A stretch of DNA of 56,036 bases from Promethearchaeota archaeon (GTDB lineage Archaea > Asgardarchaeota > Lokiarchaeia > Sigynarchaeales > SOKP01). A model generated the notes under the pieces. It was not told the DNA's origin. It saw only the letters and a list, made by a program, of their open reading frames with translations, and searched no databases. A program made the translations under genes and the position numbers. Of this stretch, positions 53,744-56,036 are shown piece by piece. Every line of letters starts with the position of its first letter. Within the stretch, counting starts at the first letter, position 1. Where the stretch lies: contig JAHLWJ010000001.1 of assembly GCA_019057975.1 (NCBI GenBank), forward strand, positions 1-56,036, read 5' to 3'.

Positions 53744-54630
53744 AGTGATACTATTTTATCACCCATAAATGATTTTTTACCATCCTCGATTAAATCTGAA
53801 AAATCTTCACCCCATTCCTTCCTTATAAATGATACTATTCTCTCTATTGGAGCTTCTTCATAATCTATTGTTTCTAGTAAAGTTTTACTACCAATTTTTG
53901 TATAGATTTCAATATTGTTTAATAAATTTAATCTAGATAATATGAAAAAAGCTCTTTTGGAACCAGAATAGAAATTTTGTATTTCTCTTTTAAATATATT
54001 TTTTTTCAACTCACTTTTCTCAACTTCAAAGTCTAATAATGTTTTTACCAAATCTCTATCTAGCTGATTTGATGTAATTTTGTCATTTAAAACTCGTTTC
54101 ATTTTAATTATTGATTTTTCAGTGTCTTGGGAAATTTTTTTAAATATATTTTCTTCAAGTGTTAAATCCAGTGATTTCAAATTCATTTGTTCTAAATCTA
54201 TTGAAAAATTATTTGAAATGAAAGAAATATATAAGATGATTCTAGCTTTTTTGCTAATAAAATCTTTTAATTTAACTAAGTCCTCTTTTTGCCTTGGACT
54301 TACGATTCCGATAAGCCAAGAATCTATATTTTTAAAAATATTTAAAGCTTTAATAGCAACATCGCATGGGCATCTTATATGGGCTCTTTGATAATTATAA
54401 TCTATATTTTCATTTGAAATTAAATCCTCATATTCCTCTAAAGATATAAAATCTGTGTAAAAAACATAATCCCTTCGAAAATGGATAAGTTCAGATAATT
54501 CAATCAAGAAATTATTAACTTTTTCTGAATCATCCCCCATAACGATTATTGGGATTCTATCTAATAAACAATATAAAATCAATGAGATGTAATGTCTTTT
54601 GAATTTATCTAGGATCTTGAAAAAATTCAT
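53734..54630 (-). CDS. unknown 298-residue protein between roadblock and GTPase genes
   Basis: I do not recognise this protein, the middle gene of the roadblock-unknown-GTPase operon. The first part resembles an incomplete P-loop fold (PIIVMGDDSEKVNNFL near residue 28, then RRDYVFYTDFI), but no Walker A is present. An HIRCPCDV segment follows near residue 84, and the later helices are highly charged. It overlaps the GTPase gene by ten bases and starts 13 bases after the roadblock stop, so all three are co-expressed. A role as regulator or effector of the GTPase is inference. Confidence 0.7.
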   Translation of the reverse strand: MNFFKILDKFKRHYISLILYCLLDRIPIIVMGDDSEKVNNFLIELSELIHFRRDYVFYTDFISLEEYEDLISNENIDYNYQRAHIRCPCDVAIKALNIFKNIDSWLIGIVSPRQKEDLVKLKDFISKKARIILYISFISNNFSIDLEQMNLKSLDLTLEENIFKKISQDTEKSIIKMKRVLNDKITSNQLDRDLVKTLLDFEVEKSELKKNIFKREIQNFYSGSKRAFFILSRLNLLNNIEIYTKIGSKTLLETIDYEEAPIERIVSFIRKEWGEDFSDLIEDGKKSFMGDKIVSLWG

Positions 54631-54643
54631 ATTCTCATCACCA

Positions 54644-55654
54644 TCACTTTATAACTAATTCTCCTAACATCCTTTTTATGTCAAATGTTTGGATATCTTG
54701 AATTTCGGATGCTTCCTTAATAAGATTGCTGATCTTTTTTGTAAATTGTGGAAGAATTAATCTTATAAGTCCTAGTTTTTGCCTTGCTTTTCCAATAACA
54801 GTACTCAAGATTGACTTTCCCAATCCCTCAATGAATTGAAAAGAATGCTGACAATCAAGTAGAATACTCTTAGCATGCATTTTTTTTAATAACCATGCAC
54901 ATCGATTAGCGGTTTGAAAGAGAGAATAACTCATAGCGGAGATTTTATCTAATTTTTCCATATCCATTTCCATATTCTTTAATAACTTAGATGCGATAAA
55001 ACCTCCTTCAATTGTTATAAAAGCGTACTTTAAATCAGGTATGGTCATAGAAATATTCTTCAAAGCTTTTTTTAACTCTAATGATATAGATTTTGAGAAA
55101 CTTAATGAAAACGGAGATAATTTGAAATCTAACTGCCCGTTTTCTTTAACATTGAATCCTTCTATTATATTTTGAATCTTTTGGCTATTAAATTGAATTA
55201 AAGGTGGTTTAAAAGTTTCTCCTGACGTTATTAGGCTTGTTTTAATTTTCCTTAAACATTCACTTGTCTGGAGAAAAATACCCCCTAAATTAATATTGGG
55301 TTGAGCAGTAATAGCTACGAAAAATTCATGCTTATCATCTAAAATCCCTTGCATTTCTAAAATCCTATTTAATGAGTTATGTACTGGACTATTTAATGGT
55401 GCAATCAAAATTTTTGCCTTCTTTCCCTCTATTAATATGTACTTTAATTCTCTAGGATGTAAATGTATACCAACGTTGAAAATGGCGCTTGTAGCGGAAC
55501 TTACGTTAAAAATCTCATCTTTAGAAAACCAAACTCCTGTTGATTGAATTGGATTTCCATCTCTTTGAGTTAAAACCGCATTCTCTACACCTTTTATTTG
55601 CTTTATTTGGTCTAAATGGATTCCGATCTTTTCATTGAGTTGCATATTAATCAA
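54644..55654 (-). CDS. tandem roadblock/LC7-domain protein (MglB-like)
   Basis: This 336-residue protein contains two roadblock/LC7 domains. The first has IKQIKGVENAVLTQRDGNPIQSTG (cited by its ends) near residue 18, with SSATSAIF and LIAPLNSPVH. The second, about residues 185-320, has TIPDLKYAFITIEGGFIASKLL with SYSLFQTAN. Roadblock proteins of the MglB type are GAPs or scaffolds for MglA-like GTPases. The frame opens at TTG; the ATG at 55645 (MQLNEKIGIHL) is likelier. It heads the operon with the 298-aa protein and the GTPase, divergent from 16S rRNA. Confidence 0.8.
   Translation of the reverse strand: MINMQLNEKIGIHLDQIKQIKGVENAVLTQRDGNPIQSTGVWFSKDEIFNVSSATSAIFNVGIHLHPRELKYILIEGKKAKILIAPLNSPVHNSLNRILEMQGILDDKHEFFVAITAQPNINLGGIFLQTSECLRKIKTSLITSGETFKPPLIQFNSQKIQNIIEGFNVKENGQLDFKLSPFSLSFSKSISLELKKALKNISMTIPDLKYAFITIEGGFIASKLLKNMEMDMEKLDKISAMSYSLFQTANRCAWLLKKMHAKSILLDCQHSFQFIEGLGKSILSTVIGKARQKLGLIRLILPQFTKKISNLIKEASEIQDIQTFDIKRMLGELVIK

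Positions 55655-56036
<382 letters not shown>

Overview
The window looks like chromosomal DNA from an Asgard (Lokiarchaeia-like / Promethearchaeota) archaeon. It is very AT-rich, often uses TTG and GTG starts, and carries archaeal information-processing genes: class I LysRS, two TFBs, Orc1/Cdc6, ABCE1, RNase P Rpp30/Pop5, archaeosine TGT, Trm5, eS17 and archaeal uL3/uL4/uL23. It also carries MglA/Ras-like small GTPases next to a roadblock protein, a combination well known in Asgard genomes. The archaeal 16S rRNA 5' end begins about 50 bases before the right edge. The taxonomic placement is inferred from gene content, not from a search.

Left part (1-13,200): a polyprenol-kinase-like membrane protein, PyrI and RqcH (NFACT), then a minus-strand surface-protein/membrane-protein/GDPD cluster. 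Next is a tight minus-strand RNase P operon (Rpp30, Pop5 and two unknown proteins). It is followed by a plus-strand metabolic run: a DUF39-ferredoxin sulfurtransferase-like protein, a TPP-dependent acetolactate-synthase-like enzyme and an SDR. 

Middle-left (13,300-24,300): tRNA-Ile(GAU), whose 3' end is repeated exactly (13 bp) 1.29 kb downstream. The interval between the copies holds one gene, a Fic AMPylase with its own palindromic operator-like sites, so it looks like a very small tRNA-targeted element. A tRNA-modification/ribosome operon follows (AK6, TgtA, DUF371, Trm5). Then come a 1213-residue protein I do not recognise and a radical SAM gene flanked by related inverted hairpins. 

Middle (24,300-39,800): an MFS transporter, TFB, a hexapeptide-repeat protein, NIF3, HIT, a Flp-like pilin behind a TTTAG repeat tract, and two small DNA-binding proteins. 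A convergent intergenic region carries two inverted ORB-like elements (candidate replication origin). Beyond it are ABCE1, LysRS, a short zinc-ribbon gene, a GHMP-kinase pseudogene with two lesions and a shortened ribosomal cluster (uL3-uL4-uL23). 

Right part (39,800-56,036): a type IV pilus/archaellum-like assembly module (ATPase, small membrane protein, FlaJ/TadC-like protein) with a prepilin peptidase nearby, a V4R protein, a wHTH-Orc1 pair, a large surface protein, eS17 and a ZNRD2-like zinc ribbon. tRNA-Glu(CUC) follows, with a 38-nt intron in the D-arm. Then come a second TFB, a lone MglA-like GTPase, and a minus-strand operon of roadblock protein, unknown 298-aa protein and MglA-like GTPase, divergent from the 16S rRNA gene.
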